Part shown: in pieces, positions 48,282-57,380 of the stretch
Position numbering within the stretch: position 1 is the first letter of the stretch
Layout: every line of letters starts with the position of its first letter
Program-made: the position numbers and the translations under genes
Assembly (NCBI RefSeq): GCF_003019815.1
Contig: NZ_CP027774.1
Location: 248,001-312,000, forward strand
DNA length: 64,000 nt
Reading direction: 5' to 3'
DNA from: Variovorax sp. PMC12
GTDB taxonomy: Bacteria; Pseudomonadota; Gammaproteobacteria; Burkholderiales; Burkholderiaceae_C
Notes under the pieces: generated by a model
What the model was told of the DNA's origin: nothing
What the model saw: the letters and a program-made list of their open reading frames with translations, nothing else
The model's database searches: none

Positions 48282-50715
48282 CCCGTGGCGGGTCGTTCTC
48301 GCGTCCGAACTGGCGTGGGCCGCCCACGGCCGTGATGAAAGCGGTGATGGCGTCGTCCACACTGGCGGCGTCGGCCAGGATCAGCCCCGGATCTGGCTCC
48401 CCCTCGGGCATCGTCAGCGGGATCTGTGCTTGAGCGAGCAGAGCTTCCGACGCGCCGAGCGCCAGGATGGTCTTGCAGTGCCAGTACTGGTCGCGCAGGA
48501 ATTCGAGCGTGTGCGCGTCGGCATCGAGCGCCTCCACGGCCTGCGCGCCATCGGGCAGCACGAGCGCGTCGAAGAGGAAGCCTGGGGAGTTTTCCATGGT
48601 CGCATCGACCGCGAACTTCTGTCCGCCGGCGCCCACGCAGGTGCCAAGCCGCGCACCCACGAGCCGCGGCACCGCACCCTCGGCCACCAGCGCTGCAATC
48701 ACGTTCTCCAGCGACGCGCCTTCCACGCCGTTGGCCACCAGCACCGCCACCTTGCGCGTGCGGATGCCGCCGTCACCCGGGCGTGCCGTCAGCGACAGCG
48801 CGGGCGACTGTTCCACCTCAGGCGTGGCGGGCGTTTCCAGCGCCTTCGGCATCGGTGCCGGAAGCTCCATGCCGAGGTCCTGCGCCAGGCGCTGCGCCAG
48901 GTCGGGCGCGGCGTTCATCAGCATGGAGACCACCCGCTCACGAATGGCGGGCACCGTGACCTTCGACAGCTCGAAGCGGAACGCATTGCCGATGTGGGCC
49001 TGCTCCACTTCGGTCTGGCTCTCGAAGAACAGCCGCGCCTGCGTGTAGTGGTCCGCGAACTTCTCGGGCTTGATGCGTACCTTGTCCGCGCTCTCCTTGG
49101 CGTCGACACGCCGTGCCACGCTCATGAAGCCCTGCGCCGCGCCGGCCTGGAACGGGCAGCCGCCGGCCAGCGAGTTGGGCTCGTAGGCCACGCGCCCGCG
49201 ATGGATGGCCTGGCGGTGCATGCCGTCGCGCTGGTTGTTGTGCACCTGCGCGATCGGCGCATTGATCGGCAGCTCGTGGAAATTCGGGCCGCCCAGGCGG
49301 CTGATCTGCGTGTCCACGTAAGAGTGGATGCGCCCCGCCAGCAGCGGGTCGTTCGTGAAGTCGATGCCGGGGACGACGTGCGCCGTGCAGAAAGCCACCT
49401 GCTCGGTCTCCGCGAAGAAGTTGTCGGGGTTCCGGTTGAGCACCAGGCGCCCGACGATCTGCACCGGCACGAGCTCTTCGGGGATCAGCTTGGTGGCATC
49501 CAGGATGTCGAAGCTGAACTGCTCGGCCTGCTCCTCGGTGAAGATCTGCAGGCCGAGCTCCCACTCGGGGTATTCACCTGCGTCGATGGCCTCCCACAGG
49601 TCGCGCCGATGAAAGTCGGGATCGGCGCCGGAGATCTTTACGGCCTCCTCCCACACCAGCGAGTGCGTGCCCAGCTTGGGCTGCCAGTGGAACTTCACCA
49701 GCACGCTCTCGCCGGCGTCGTTGACGAGGCGGAAGGTGTGCACCCCGAAGCCCTGCATCATGCGGTAGCTGCGCGGAATGGCGCGGTCGCTCATCTGCCA
49801 CATGAGCATGTGAGTCGACTCGGGCATCAGCGAGACGAAGTCCCAGAAGGTGTCGTGCGCGCTCGCGGCCTGCGGCATCTGGTGGTGCGGCTCCGGCTTC
49901 ACCGCGTGCACGAGGTCGGGGAACTTCATCGCGTCCTGGATGAAGAACACCGGCATGTTGTTGCCGACCAGGTCCCAGTTGCCCTCGTCGGTGTAGAACT
50001 TCACGGCGAAGCCGCGCACGTCGCGCGCGGTGTCCTTGGAGCCGCGCTCGCCGGCCACCGTCGAGAAGCGCACGAACACCGGCGTGACCTTGCCCGCCTC
50101 CTTGAAGGGCGCGGCCTTGGTGTACTGCGTGAGCGGCTCGTAGCACTCGAAGAAGCCGTGCGCGCCGGAACCGCGCGCATGCACGATGCGCTCGGGAATG
50201 CGTTCGTGATCGAAGTGCGTGAGCTTCTCGCGCAGGATGAAGTCTTCGAGCAGCACCGGCCCGCGCGCACCCGCCTTGAGCGAGTTCTGGTTGTCCGCGA
50301 TGTGCACGCCCTGGTTGGTCGTGAGCACCTGGCCGCTCGAATCGACGCGCACGCGATCGAGCGTGCCGATGGTCGCGTTGAGCGCCTCCAGCGCGACGGC
50401 GCCGATCTTGTCCGACGCATTGGCTTCGGACAGCGTGCTGGCGCCAGGCAGGCGCGAAGGCGGCGCCACTGTCACGCCTGCCGGTGTCGACTGCGCGTTG
50501 GCCTCGCCGTGCTCGAGCGGCTTGTTGACGTTCGCGGTCATGCCGCTGGCCAGCGCCTGCGTGTCGATTGCGCGCTGCGCGGGCGCATCGCCCTTGCCGG
50601 CGGCTGCGGGCGCCGGGCTCGCGGGCCCGCCGTCGGTGTTGCGTGCCGCGGCGCGCGCCGCGAGGATTTCGGCTGCGCTCGAGGCTGCCGCTTTGACTGG
50701 GGGCTTTTTGGACAT
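48277..50715 (-). CDS. katE: Large-subunit catalase (HPII type) with DJ-1/PfpI-like C-terminal domain
   Basis: 812 residues, in the range of HPII catalases. The first ~100 residues are an Ala/Pro-rich extension. Then VHARGSGAHGFFECYEP carries the catalytic His, NNMPVFFIQDAMKFPDL and HHQMPQ the distal-pocket region, and AGRIHSYVDTQISR the heme-ligating Tyr. After about residue 640 a class I glutamine-amidotransferase/DJ-1-like domain follows (RKVAVLVANGVEGASLENVIAAL). It breaks down hydrogen peroxide and is expected in the cytoplasm. A TCCTAC motif is 54 bases upstream; katE is RpoS-dependent in enterobacteria. An orphan histidine kinase gene diverges. Confidence 0.97.
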   Translation of the reverse strand: MSKKPPVKAAASSAAEILAARAAARNTDGGPASPAPAAAGKGDAPAQRAIDTQALASGMTANVNKPLEHGEANAQSTPAGVTVAPPSRLPGASTLSEANASDKIGAVALEALNATIGTLDRVRVDSSGQVLTTNQGVHIADNQNSLKAGARGPVLLEDFILREKLTHFDHERIPERIVHARGSGAHGFFECYEPLTQYTKAAPFKEAGKVTPVFVRFSTVAGERGSKDTARDVRGFAVKFYTDEGNWDLVGNNMPVFFIQDAMKFPDLVHAVKPEPHHQMPQAASAHDTFWDFVSLMPESTHMLMWQMSDRAIPRSYRMMQGFGVHTFRLVNDAGESVLVKFHWQPKLGTHSLVWEEAVKISGADPDFHRRDLWEAIDAGEYPEWELGLQIFTEEQAEQFSFDILDATKLIPEELVPVQIVGRLVLNRNPDNFFAETEQVAFCTAHVVPGIDFTNDPLLAGRIHSYVDTQISRLGGPNFHELPINAPIAQVHNNQRDGMHRQAIHRGRVAYEPNSLAGGCPFQAGAAQGFMSVARRVDAKESADKVRIKPEKFADHYTQARLFFESQTEVEQAHIGNAFRFELSKVTVPAIRERVVSMLMNAAPDLAQRLAQDLGMELPAPMPKALETPATPEVEQSPALSLTARPGDGGIRTRKVAVLVANGVEGASLENVIAALVAEGAVPRLVGARLGTCVGAGGQKFAVDATMENSPGFLFDALVLPDGAQAVEALDADAHTLEFLRDQYWHCKTILALGASEALLAQAQIPLTMPEGEPDPGLILADAASVDDAITAFITAVGGPRQFGRENDPPRA

Positions 50716-50760
50716 GATTGGCTCGTGAAGTGAGCGGGCGATGCTGGGCGTGCATCCGAA

Positions 50761-50777
50761 GCCTCCATGTAGGAGGC
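50761..50777. promoter_or_regulatory. Inverted repeat GCCTCC-ATGTA-GGAGGC in the katE leader
   Basis: Perfect 6-base arms with a 5-base loop, located 46-62 bases before the katE start and overlapping the TCCTAC motif at 50769-50774. It may be a regulator site superimposed on the promoter. Confidence 0.4.
50769..50774 (-). promoter_or_regulatory. TCCTAC motif upstream of katE
   Basis: Gene-direction context CCTCCTACATGGAGG, 54 bases before ATG 50715. The CTACAT core is compatible with an RpoS-type -10 (CTAYACT-like); katE is a classic RpoS target in other bacteria. Confidence 0.4.
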
Positions 50778-50840
50778 CGCCGCACGGCGCGCGGTAAGCG
50801 CGCTGACGCGGGGCGCACGCGCCGTGTCTACGATGGGTCG

Positions 50841-52013
50841 ATGACCACGCCCGACGAGGAAGCACCTCACACCCCCCCTGCGAACGGTGCGCGGGCCACC
50901 GCGACGCCCGTCGACCCTGCACGGGCTGCGGTCCTTCTCTGGCAGCAGTCGCCGGACATCGCGTTCGCCGTGCTCGACACGGCGGGCACGATCACCGCCT
51001 GGCGAGGTGCCGCTGCGGCGCTCTTCGGCTATGCCGAAGACGACATCGTGGGGCAGCCCATCGATGTGTTGTTCGTGGCCGAGGACCGCGCCCTGGGCCT
51101 GCCCGCGCTCGAGCGCCAGGTCGCGGTTTCCGCGAACCGCTCGGAAGACGACCGTTGGCATCTGCGCAAGGACGGGGCGCGCATCTGGGTCACCGGCAGC
51201 ATGGTCGCGCTGCGGGAACAGGGCGTGCATGTCGGGTTCGTGAAGGTGATGGCGGACCGCACCAACCTGCGCGCGCAGATCGAGACCACGGAGAACCGGC
51301 TGCAGGGCGCGCACGATGCGATCCACGGGCGCGACGCATTCTTCGGCCGGCTGGTGCACGAAGTGCGCAACGCCCTCGGGCCGATGGGCATGGCCGCCGA
51401 GATCATGGCCAGGAAGGGGCTGGTGACCGATGAACTGGCCGGCCCGGCAGGCGTGGTCAATCACCAGATCATCCTGCTGGAGCGGATGATGAAAGACCTG
51501 GCCGAGGTGGTGCGCTTCGGCGCAGGCAAGCTCAGCCTGAGCAAGACGCGCTTCGACCTCGGGGCGGAGATCGAGAAGATCGCGGCCGTCGTGCTCTCGG
51601 AGGCGAACAAGAAGCAGCACGTGGTCTCGGTGCTGGTGCCGCCCGTGCCCGTGCCGGTGGTGGCGGACCGGCAGCGGGTTCACCAGATCGTGTTCAACCT
51701 GCTTCACAACGCCATCAAGTACACCCCGCCGGGCGGCAGCATCTGGCTGCGCTGCACGGTCGAGATCGACCACGCGGTGATCAGGGTGGAGGACACCGGC
51801 ATCGGCATCGATCCGTCCCTGCTGCCGGTGATCTTCGAGCTGTTCACCCAGGAGAATCCGCAGAACTCCGAAGGCGGCTTCGGCGTCGGGCTGTCGCTGG
51901 TCAGGGATCTGGTCCACGCGCACGGCGGCTTCGTGGATGTGCGCTGCGACGGCAAGGGCCATGGCAGCGAGTTCAGCGTTCGCCTTCCGCTGAACCCGGG
52001 CGACGACGCCTGA
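50841..52013 (+). CDS. Orphan PAS histidine kinase
   Basis: 390 residues from ATG 50841; the frame is open back to 50718 but that stretch has no ribosome site and overlaps the divergent leader. A PAS domain lies at about 25-140 (TITAWRGAAAALFGYAEDDIVGQPID), then a short coiled coil, an HWE/HisKA-like dimerisation region with FFGRLVHEVRNALGPM (His near 172), and an ATPase domain with NLLHNAIKYTPPGGSI (N box), VEDTGIGIDPSLL (G1) and GGFGVGLSLVRDL (G2). No membrane segments and no partner regulator gene are adjacent. It diverges from katE and may be regulated together with it. Confidence 0.93.
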   Translation: MTTPDEEAPHTPPANGARATATPVDPARAAVLLWQQSPDIAFAVLDTAGTITAWRGAAAALFGYAEDDIVGQPIDVLFVAEDRALGLPALERQVAVSANRSEDDRWHLRKDGARIWVTGSMVALREQGVHVGFVKVMADRTNLRAQIETTENRLQGAHDAIHGRDAFFGRLVHEVRNALGPMGMAAEIMARKGLVTDELAGPAGVVNHQIILLERMMKDLAEVVRFGAGKLSLSKTRFDLGAEIEKIAAVVLSEANKKQHVVSVLVPPVPVPVVADRQRVHQIVFNLLHNAIKYTPPGGSIWLRCTVEIDHAVIRVEDTGIGIDPSLLPVIFELFTQENPQNSEGGFGVGLSLVRDLVHAHGGFVDVRCDGKGHGSEFSVRLPLNPGDDA

Positions 52014-52195
52014 TCATCGGGTGTCCCGGGCCGTGCGGCACGTGCGGTCGGCGGCGCAACGAACTCCAATCTCATACAGCCAGTGCTGAAGTGCGCCTAC
52101 GCCGGGGCATCCCCGTGCGCTCGAATCTTCAGACGTGCACGGCCCTCGACGGCCCTTGGCCGGCACCTCTGAACACCAGCACACAGGAGAACGAC

Positions 52196-52642
52196 ATGAG
52201 CGATACCCTCGTCAGCGGTTCCGGCGACGGAACCCGCCCCGCCACCAGCGGCGGCGTCGACAACATGGGAGCGGGCAAGAGCTTCACCGGCAGGAAGACC
52301 GCCGCGGGCGAGGACGTGTCCGGTCCCGGTCCGACCGAGCGCATGCAGGACAAGCGCAAAAACGTGGCCGCCACGAAGCAGGACGACTCCGCGGCGTTCG
52401 GCCTGACCGAGGACCTGACGCCGGCGCCCAATCGCGAGCCCGGTGCAGGCCAAGGCAACGCGCCGGATGACGCGCCCGGCGAAGTCTCGCGCGAGGAAGC
52501 GATCCGGCGCGCCGCCTACGACGCCTACCAGCGGCGTGAGCGAGAAGGCGGCGGCGCCGGCAGCGAAGAGCAGGACTGGCTGCAGGCCGAGCAGGAAATC
52601 GACCGGAAGGCGAACGCCTCCAACCCGACGCGAGGAACCTGA
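52196..52642 (+). CDS. DUF2934-containing small protein
   Basis: 148 residues from ATG 52196, preceded by CAGGAGAACGAC. The first ~95 residues are low-complexity, Gly/Ser/Thr/Asp-rich and probably disordered; the C-terminal part EVSREEAIRRAAYDAYQRRE and SEEQDWLQAEQEIDR is the DUF2934 motif, a short helical domain of unknown function. It precedes another acidic small protein and a RecQ helicase gene in the same direction. No enzyme or DNA-binding motif is visible. Confidence 0.8.
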   Translation: MSDTLVSGSGDGTRPATSGGVDNMGAGKSFTGRKTAAGEDVSGPGPTERMQDKRKNVAATKQDDSAAFGLTEDLTPAPNREPGAGQGNAPDDAPGEVSREEAIRRAAYDAYQRREREGGGAGSEEQDWLQAEQEIDRKANASNPTRGT

Positions 52643-52644
52643 CC

Positions 52645-52977
52645 ATGGCGACCAGCAGCATCCTGGGCGGCGAACGCCCGCCCCTCGACCCCAAGGGAAC
52701 CGACGAAGAAAGCCTGGGCCCCAGCGACTCGAGCGACAGCGGCAGCGATGCCCTGGGCACGGGCGACCACGCGGCCAACGAAGGTGGCGAGGCCGGCTTC
52801 GAGGAAGCCACCAACGCGGACATCCTGCCCGACCGGGTGGGCGTCTTTCCCGATGACGCCTTCGAAGCGTCGACCTCCATCGACGACCCCGATGCGGCAC
52901 GCGCCGACGAGCTTGCGGCCGAAGGCGAGCAGGACGCAGGGGATGAGGGGGACGACAGCGACGCCGAGGAAATCTGA
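52645..52977 (+). CDS. Acidic low-complexity protein of unknown function
   Basis: 110 residues. The composition is dominated by Asp, Glu, Ser and Gly, with a LGPSDSSDSGSDALGTGDHAAN segment and an acidic tail ending DDSDAEEI; strongly negative and probably disordered. It begins two bases after the DUF2934 stop and its own stop overlaps the RecQ start by one base (TGATG), so the three genes form a translational unit. Possibly a nucleic-acid-mimic or helicase-associated factor, but that is only a guess. Confidence 0.65.
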   Translation: MATSSILGGERPPLDPKGTDEESLGPSDSSDSGSDALGTGDHAANEGGEAGFEEATNADILPDRVGVFPDDAFEASTSIDDPDAARADELAAEGEQDAGDEGDDSDAEEI

Positions 52978-54722
52978 TGGCAGGCCATACGAAGGCGAAG
53001 GGCATCCACGGCAGCGTGCGGCAGGTATTGCACGGCGTCTTCGGCCACCGGCATCTGCGCCGCGGCCAGGCCGAGGTGATCGAGCGCGTCATGGCAGGCT
53101 TGCCGACACTCGCCGTGATGCCCACGGGCGCGGGCAAGTCGCTGTGCTACCAATTGCCCGCGCTGCTGCTCGAGGGCAAGACAGTGGTGGTGTCGCCGCT
53201 CATCGCGCTCATGAAAGACCAGTGCGACCGGATGCGGCAGCTGGGCATCCACGCGGTGCAGGTCAACAGCGCGCTCGGCGCCGAGGAAGTTGCGCAGGCC
53301 GAGCGCGACATCGCCGACGGCAGCGCGCGGATCGTGCTGACGACGCCCGAGCGGCTGGCGGAGCCCGATTTTCTCCGGCGCTTGGGTGCGCATCCGACGG
53401 CGCTGGTCGTCGTGGACGAGGCGCATTGCATTTCGCAATGGGGGCACGATTTTCGCCCCGCCTTCCTGGAGATCGGACCGTCCATCAAGGCGCTGCGCAG
53501 CCCGGCCGTGCTGGCGCTGACGGCCACGGCCGGCGAAGAGGTGGTTGCCGACGTGATGAAGCAGCTGGGCATTCCCCGCACGGGCCTGGTCGATACGGGC
53601 GCCTACCGCGACAACCTGCAGTTTGCGGTCGAGCAGCTGGCCGACGAGGACGAGCGTTTGCGCCGCACCGTCGAGCTGGTGGCGCAGGAGACAGGCAGCG
53701 GCATCGTGTATGCGGCGACGGTGAAGGCCGCCGAGCGCATCTTCGATGCGCTGAAGGCACGCGACGTGGCCGCGGCGCTCTATCACGGCAAGCTCGGTTC
53801 GCGCGAGCGCACCGCTGCGCAGGAGGCCTTCATGGCGGGCGAGGTGCGGGTCATGGTGGCCACCAATGCGTTCGGCATGGGCATCGACAAGCCCGACATC
53901 CGCTTCGTGCTGCATGGCCAGATGCCCTCGAGCCTGCACGCGTACTACCAGGAAGCCGGACGCGCCGGGCGCGACGGCGAGCGCGCGCGCTGCACCCTGC
54001 TCTTCCACGCCAAGGACCGGACGGTGCAGCAGTTCTTTCTTGCCGGCAAGTATCCGCAGCTCGAGGACCTCGACGCGATCCACCGGCAATTGCTGGCGTC
54101 ACCGCCCGATCCCGCGGGCTGGACGGCCGCCCGCCTGCTCGACGCGCTGGAGCAGCCACGCACCCGGCTGCAGGCCGGCATCGCGCTGCTCAAGCAGGCA
54201 CAGGTGCTCAGGGCCGACCGGCGCGCACGCCTGTCGGTGCGCAAGACCGAGATCACCGACGCCGACCTGCGCGCCTTGCTCGAGACCTACACGCAGCGGC
54301 GCGCGCAGGACCGCGAGACGCTCGAACGCATGGTGGCGTACGCGCAGTCCGGCCAGTGCCGATGGCAGATGCTGCTGGGCGATCTGGACGAGTCCGCGCG
54401 CATGCGGCGCTGCGGCACGTGCGACAACTGCCGGCGCATTGCGGCGCATGAGGCGGCCATGGCCCAACCCATCGTCGTGAGCGCCGGCAACGCGCAACAG
54501 GCCTCGCCGGCGCTGTCGGCCTTTTGCGCCGGCGACGCCGTGAAGGTCCGGCGCTTCGGCCGGGGCACGGTGGTGGCGTCGGACGGCAGCTCGGTCACGG
54601 TGGGGTTCGACGATGGAAGCGAACGCTGCTTTCATCCGGACTATGTGACGGCGCTGCGCCGGTCGATGGCGCGCGCCGCCGCCGTGCGGAAGTCGCTGCC
54701 GGCATGCGCGCAGGCGGCCTGA
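52977..54722 (+). CDS. recQ: RecQ-family ATP-dependent DNA helicase
   Basis: 581 residues. Walker A MPTGAGKSLCYQLPA, the Walker B-like VVDEAHCISQWGHDFRP (DEAH), ATNAFGMGIDKPD, and MPSSLHAYYQEAGRAGRDG with its arginine finger are all present. A zinc site follows with QCRW and RRCGTCDNCRR (four Cys). After it, instead of an HRDC domain, comes a short OB/KOW-like end (DAVKVRRFGRGTVVASDGSSVTVGFDDGSER) of about 50 residues. It unwinds DNA 3'-5' in recombination repair. The stop of the acidic protein overlaps its start by one base. Confidence 0.95.
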   Translation: MAGHTKAKGIHGSVRQVLHGVFGHRHLRRGQAEVIERVMAGLPTLAVMPTGAGKSLCYQLPALLLEGKTVVVSPLIALMKDQCDRMRQLGIHAVQVNSALGAEEVAQAERDIADGSARIVLTTPERLAEPDFLRRLGAHPTALVVVDEAHCISQWGHDFRPAFLEIGPSIKALRSPAVLALTATAGEEVVADVMKQLGIPRTGLVDTGAYRDNLQFAVEQLADEDERLRRTVELVAQETGSGIVYAATVKAAERIFDALKARDVAAALYHGKLGSRERTAAQEAFMAGEVRVMVATNAFGMGIDKPDIRFVLHGQMPSSLHAYYQEAGRAGRDGERARCTLLFHAKDRTVQQFFLAGKYPQLEDLDAIHRQLLASPPDPAGWTAARLLDALEQPRTRLQAGIALLKQAQVLRADRRARLSVRKTEITDADLRALLETYTQRRAQDRETLERMVAYAQSGQCRWQMLLGDLDESARMRRCGTCDNCRRIAAHEAAMAQPIVVSAGNAQQASPALSAFCAGDAVKVRRFGRGTVVASDGSSVTVGFDDGSERCFHPDYVTALRRSMARAAAVRKSLPACAQAA

Positions 54723-54731
54723 CGCCGGCCT

Positions 54732-55439
54732 TCACCAGGAGATCAGGGGTGAACGGTGCAGCCAGGCGTCGCTGTTTACCTGGTCCAGCACGAAGCGCGC
54801 GGCGTCCGCCCTTGCGATGGTTCCCCCATGGAAGCCGGAGAGATCCGTGAAGGCACGGACCACCGGTCCGGAGGCCTTGTCGTTGAGCACCGACGGCCGC
54901 ACCAGCACCCAGTCCAGCCCGCTCTGCCGCACCAGCGCTTCCTGCCGGTTCTTGTCGTCGTAGACCTTGCGCAGCAGCGCGGGAAAGATCAGCCGGTCGA
55001 AGAAGAAGCCGCCGTGCCCGGCGCTGTCCCCGGCACCCATGCCGGTGATGCAGACAAGCCGCCTGACGCTTTCCGCGCGCATGGCGCCGACGAGGGCACG
55101 CGTCGCGGCGGAGAGCAGGGTCACCTCCCACAACGGGCTGGCCGGCGTGCCCAGCGCACTGACGACGGCATCCCTGCCCTCGAGGGCGGTGCGCAACGCC
55201 CGTTCGTCGCGGGCGTCCCCGAAAGTGAGCGTTGCGCCCTCCAGCCCGGTCGCCTTCTCGGGCGAGCGCACCAGCGCGTGGACGTCATGCCCGCGTGCCA
55301 GCGCCTGCTGGACGATCAGCCGGCCCGTGCCGCCGGTGGCGCCGAGCACCAGGACGCTCCGGCGGCGGCCCTGGTCCGCGGCGTCGCGCATCGCCTGCTC
55401 GCGGCCAGGCACCTTCTCGGTGGCGGATGGATAGATCAT
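54732..55439 (-). CDS. NmrA-like NAD(P)-binding protein
   Basis: 235 residues. SVLVLGATGGTGRLIVQQAL is the GxxGxxG nucleotide-binding loop, VHALVRSPEKATGLEG follows, and VVSALGTPASP with VRRLVCITGMGAGDS complete the first half. The end is truncated relative to full NmrA proteins and holds LVRPSVLNDKASGPV, AFTDLSGFHGGTIARADAARFVLDQV. Such proteins are flavin/NADPH-binding reductases or sensors without SDR-type catalytic Tyr. It lies 41 bases from a second NmrA-like gene on the same strand, and the LysR at 56438 probably controls both. Confidence 0.85.
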   Translation of the reverse strand: MIYPSATEKVPGREQAMRDAADQGRRRSVLVLGATGGTGRLIVQQALARGHDVHALVRSPEKATGLEGATLTFGDARDERALRTALEGRDAVVSALGTPASPLWEVTLLSAATRALVGAMRAESVRRLVCITGMGAGDSAGHGGFFFDRLIFPALLRKVYDDKNRQEALVRQSGLDWVLVRPSVLNDKASGPVVRAFTDLSGFHGGTIARADAARFVLDQVNSDAWLHRSPLISW

Positions 55440-55480
55440 GGTGGGATCCTTTCGTGTGCGTGGCTGGGCCGGCGCGGCGC

Positions 55481-56347
55481 TCAGGCCGCCGCGCAGACCT
55501 CGGAAGCGAAATCGCGGTACGAGCGCAGGGGACGCCCCAGCAGCGCGGTGAGGCGCTCCACGTCGCCGGCCTCGGGGATCATTCCCTCCGACAGGAAGCG
55601 TTCGCTCATGAGGCGCATGTCGTAGGCCATCCAGCCCGGCATGAAGTTCAGCAGGCTCTTCTCGAAGGCGGCCGTGTCGTCGCCGCCGTACGCAATCGGG
55701 CGACCCGACGCGGCCGACCACAGGCCGGCGACGTCGGCGCCCGTCAGCGTGTCGGGGCCCACCAGGTTGATGCGCTGCAGCGGCAGCGGTTGCGACGCGT
55801 CGCGCCGCAGCAGTTCGATGGCGGCGATCTGCGCGATGTCGCGCGTGTCGATCATCGCGAGACCCTTGCCGCCGACCGGCATCGGATAGACGCCATGCCC
55901 GAGCACGACATCCTTGACCGTGAGGTCGTTCTGCATGAAGTAAGCCGGGCGCAGGATGGTGGCGCCGAAGCCCATCTGCTCGAGCATGCGCTCCACGCCG
56001 AACTTGCCCGCGAAATGGGGAACGTTGAGGTACTTGTCGCTGTGGATCACCGACAGGTAGACGACGCGCGCGATCCCCGCCTCGCGCGCCAGGTTGAGCG
56101 TGACGAGTGCCTGCGTGAATTCGTCGGGCACGACGCCGTTGAGCAGGAACAGAGTCGACACCCCCGCCAGGGCTCGGCGCGTTGCCTGCACGTCCAGCAG
56201 GTCGCCCTGCACGACCTCCACGCCGGCCGGGAACGCGACCTTGGAAGGATCGCGCACGAGCGCACGCACCGCGGCACCGCGGTCGACGAGATGTTGAACG
56301 ACCTGGCGGCCGATGGCGCCGCTGGCGCCAGTGATGAGGATGGTCAT
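55481..56347 (-). CDS. NmrA/HSCARG-type NAD(P)-binding reductase-like protein
   Basis: 288 residues from ATG 56347 (the frame is open further upstream, but that part overlaps the promoter and lacks a ribosome site). MTILITGASGAIGRQVVQHLVD begins the Rossmann fold; ALVRDPSKVAF is the NADP clamp, and LFLLNGVVPDEFTQALV, YLSVIHSDKY and TILRPAYFMQNDLTVKD mark the fold. It resembles NAD(P)H:quinone-reductase-type NmrA proteins. Genes of this family with a divergent LysR are often oxidative-stress or electrophile-responsive. It is transcribed away from the LysR. Confidence 0.87.
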   Translation of the reverse strand: MTILITGASGAIGRQVVQHLVDRGAAVRALVRDPSKVAFPAGVEVVQGDLLDVQATRRALAGVSTLFLLNGVVPDEFTQALVTLNLAREAGIARVVYLSVIHSDKYLNVPHFAGKFGVERMLEQMGFGATILRPAYFMQNDLTVKDVVLGHGVYPMPVGGKGLAMIDTRDIAQIAAIELLRRDASQPLPLQRINLVGPDTLTGADVAGLWSAASGRPIAYGGDDTAAFEKSLLNFMPGWMAYDMRLMSERFLSEGMIPEAGDVERLTALLGRPLRSYRDFASEVCAAA

Positions 56348-56389
56348 GGAAGAACTCCGGTTCGTTGAAGGAGCCTCGATCTTCAAAGT

Positions 56390-56401
56390 TCCATCGATGG
56401 A
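56390..56401. promoter_or_regulatory. Palindrome TCCATCGATGGA, candidate LysR site
   Basis: A perfect 12-base palindrome between the NmrA-like gene (start 56347) and the divergent LysR gene (start 56438). The position and symmetry fit a regulatory site for the LysR protein, although the T-N11-A spacing is not exact. Confidence 0.5.
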
Positions 56402-56437
56402 CCGATAGCCCATATATTTGGACACCTCGTCTCACTT

Positions 56438-57343
56438 ATGGAACACATGGACTTCCTCGCCCTCACCGACTTCAACCTGGTGGCGCGTCACGGCGGTTTC
56501 GGGCGCGCGGCCCGGGAATCCGGGCGGCCCAAGGCGACCCTTTCGCGCCGCGTCGCCGACCTGGAAAGCGCGCTCGACCTGCGGCTGTTCGAGAGGGGCG
56601 CCCGCACCCTGAAGCTCACCGAAGAAGGCCGCGCCCTCTACGAGCGGACATCGGTATTGCTGACCGAACTCGACGAAACCGCGGCGCAGATCGCCTCTGG
56701 CGGCGGAGCGCCGCGCGGCAGGCTGAGGGTGAGCGCGCCGCTGCTGTTCTCGCAAGCCGCGATGGGCAAGCTCGCCGCCGGCTTCGCCCTGAAACACAGG
56801 GACGTGCACCTGGAGGTCACCACCGAGGACCGGCCGGTCGACATGGTGGAAGAGGGTTACGACCTGGTGATCCGCGTGAACCCGGACCCCGACGCGCGGC
56901 TGGTGGGCCGAATCTTCCTGCGTGACCGGCTCGTGGTGGTGGCGAGCCCGGCGCTCGCCCGCCCGAAGGGCACCGCGGCCGCCCCGGCCGTGGTGCGCGC
57001 GGGCGGGGCGGCGGCCTCGCATCCGAGCTGGGAGGTGGCCGCCGCGTCCGGCAGGCGGCGCATCGCCGTGGAACCTGTGCTGCGCCTGTCCTCGTTGTTC
57101 ATGGTTCGCGACGCTGTCAGGGCGGGCGTGGGAACGGCGCAGCTGCCGCTGTCGCTGGTCGCTCACGACCTGAGCGCCGGCAGACTGGTGCACTGGGGCG
57201 ATGTCGAAGGGCCCGAAATCGCACTGTGGGTGCTCTATCCGTCGCGCAGGCTGCTGAGCTCCCGCGTTTCAGCATTCCTGGACTTCCTGAAAGAGGCATT
57301 TCCCGCCGGCACGCCCGGCGAGCTGGCGTCCTTCATCGATTGA
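56438..57343 (+). CDS. LysR-family transcriptional regulator
   Basis: 301 residues. The HTH reads FLALTDFNLVARHGGFGRAARESGRPKATLSRRVADLESALDLRLFERG (pieces), the effector domain LRVSAPLLFSQAAMGKLAAGFALKH and VVVASPALARPKG follow, with AGVGTAQLPLSLV near the C-terminus. ATG 56438 and an in-frame ATG 56447 are both possible. It diverges from the two NmrA-like genes across a palindrome, indicating local control. Its 3' end faces a small hypothetical gene without a clear terminator. Confidence 0.93.
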   Translation: MEHMDFLALTDFNLVARHGGFGRAARESGRPKATLSRRVADLESALDLRLFERGARTLKLTEEGRALYERTSVLLTELDETAAQIASGGGAPRGRLRVSAPLLFSQAAMGKLAAGFALKHRDVHLEVTTEDRPVDMVEEGYDLVIRVNPDPDARLVGRIFLRDRLVVVASPALARPKGTAAAPAVVRAGGAAASHPSWEVAAASGRRRIAVEPVLRLSSLFMVRDAVRAGVGTAQLPLSLVAHDLSAGRLVHWGDVEGPEIALWVLYPSRRLLSSRVSAFLDFLKEAFPAGTPGELASFID

Positions 57344-57380
57344 GGCCCGGGCACGGCGGCGTCGCGGCGCGACGAGAGGG

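Noticed and set aside
48202..50733. Long plus-strand open frame across katE
   Set aside because: Antisense shadow of the catalase gene, which has intact catalytic motifs on the minus strand.
55440..56435. Upstream extension of the first NmrA-like gene, giving a 567-residue fusion frame
   Set aside because: The upstream part is out of frame with the second NmrA-like gene, which is conserved in its own frame; the extension is a shadow.
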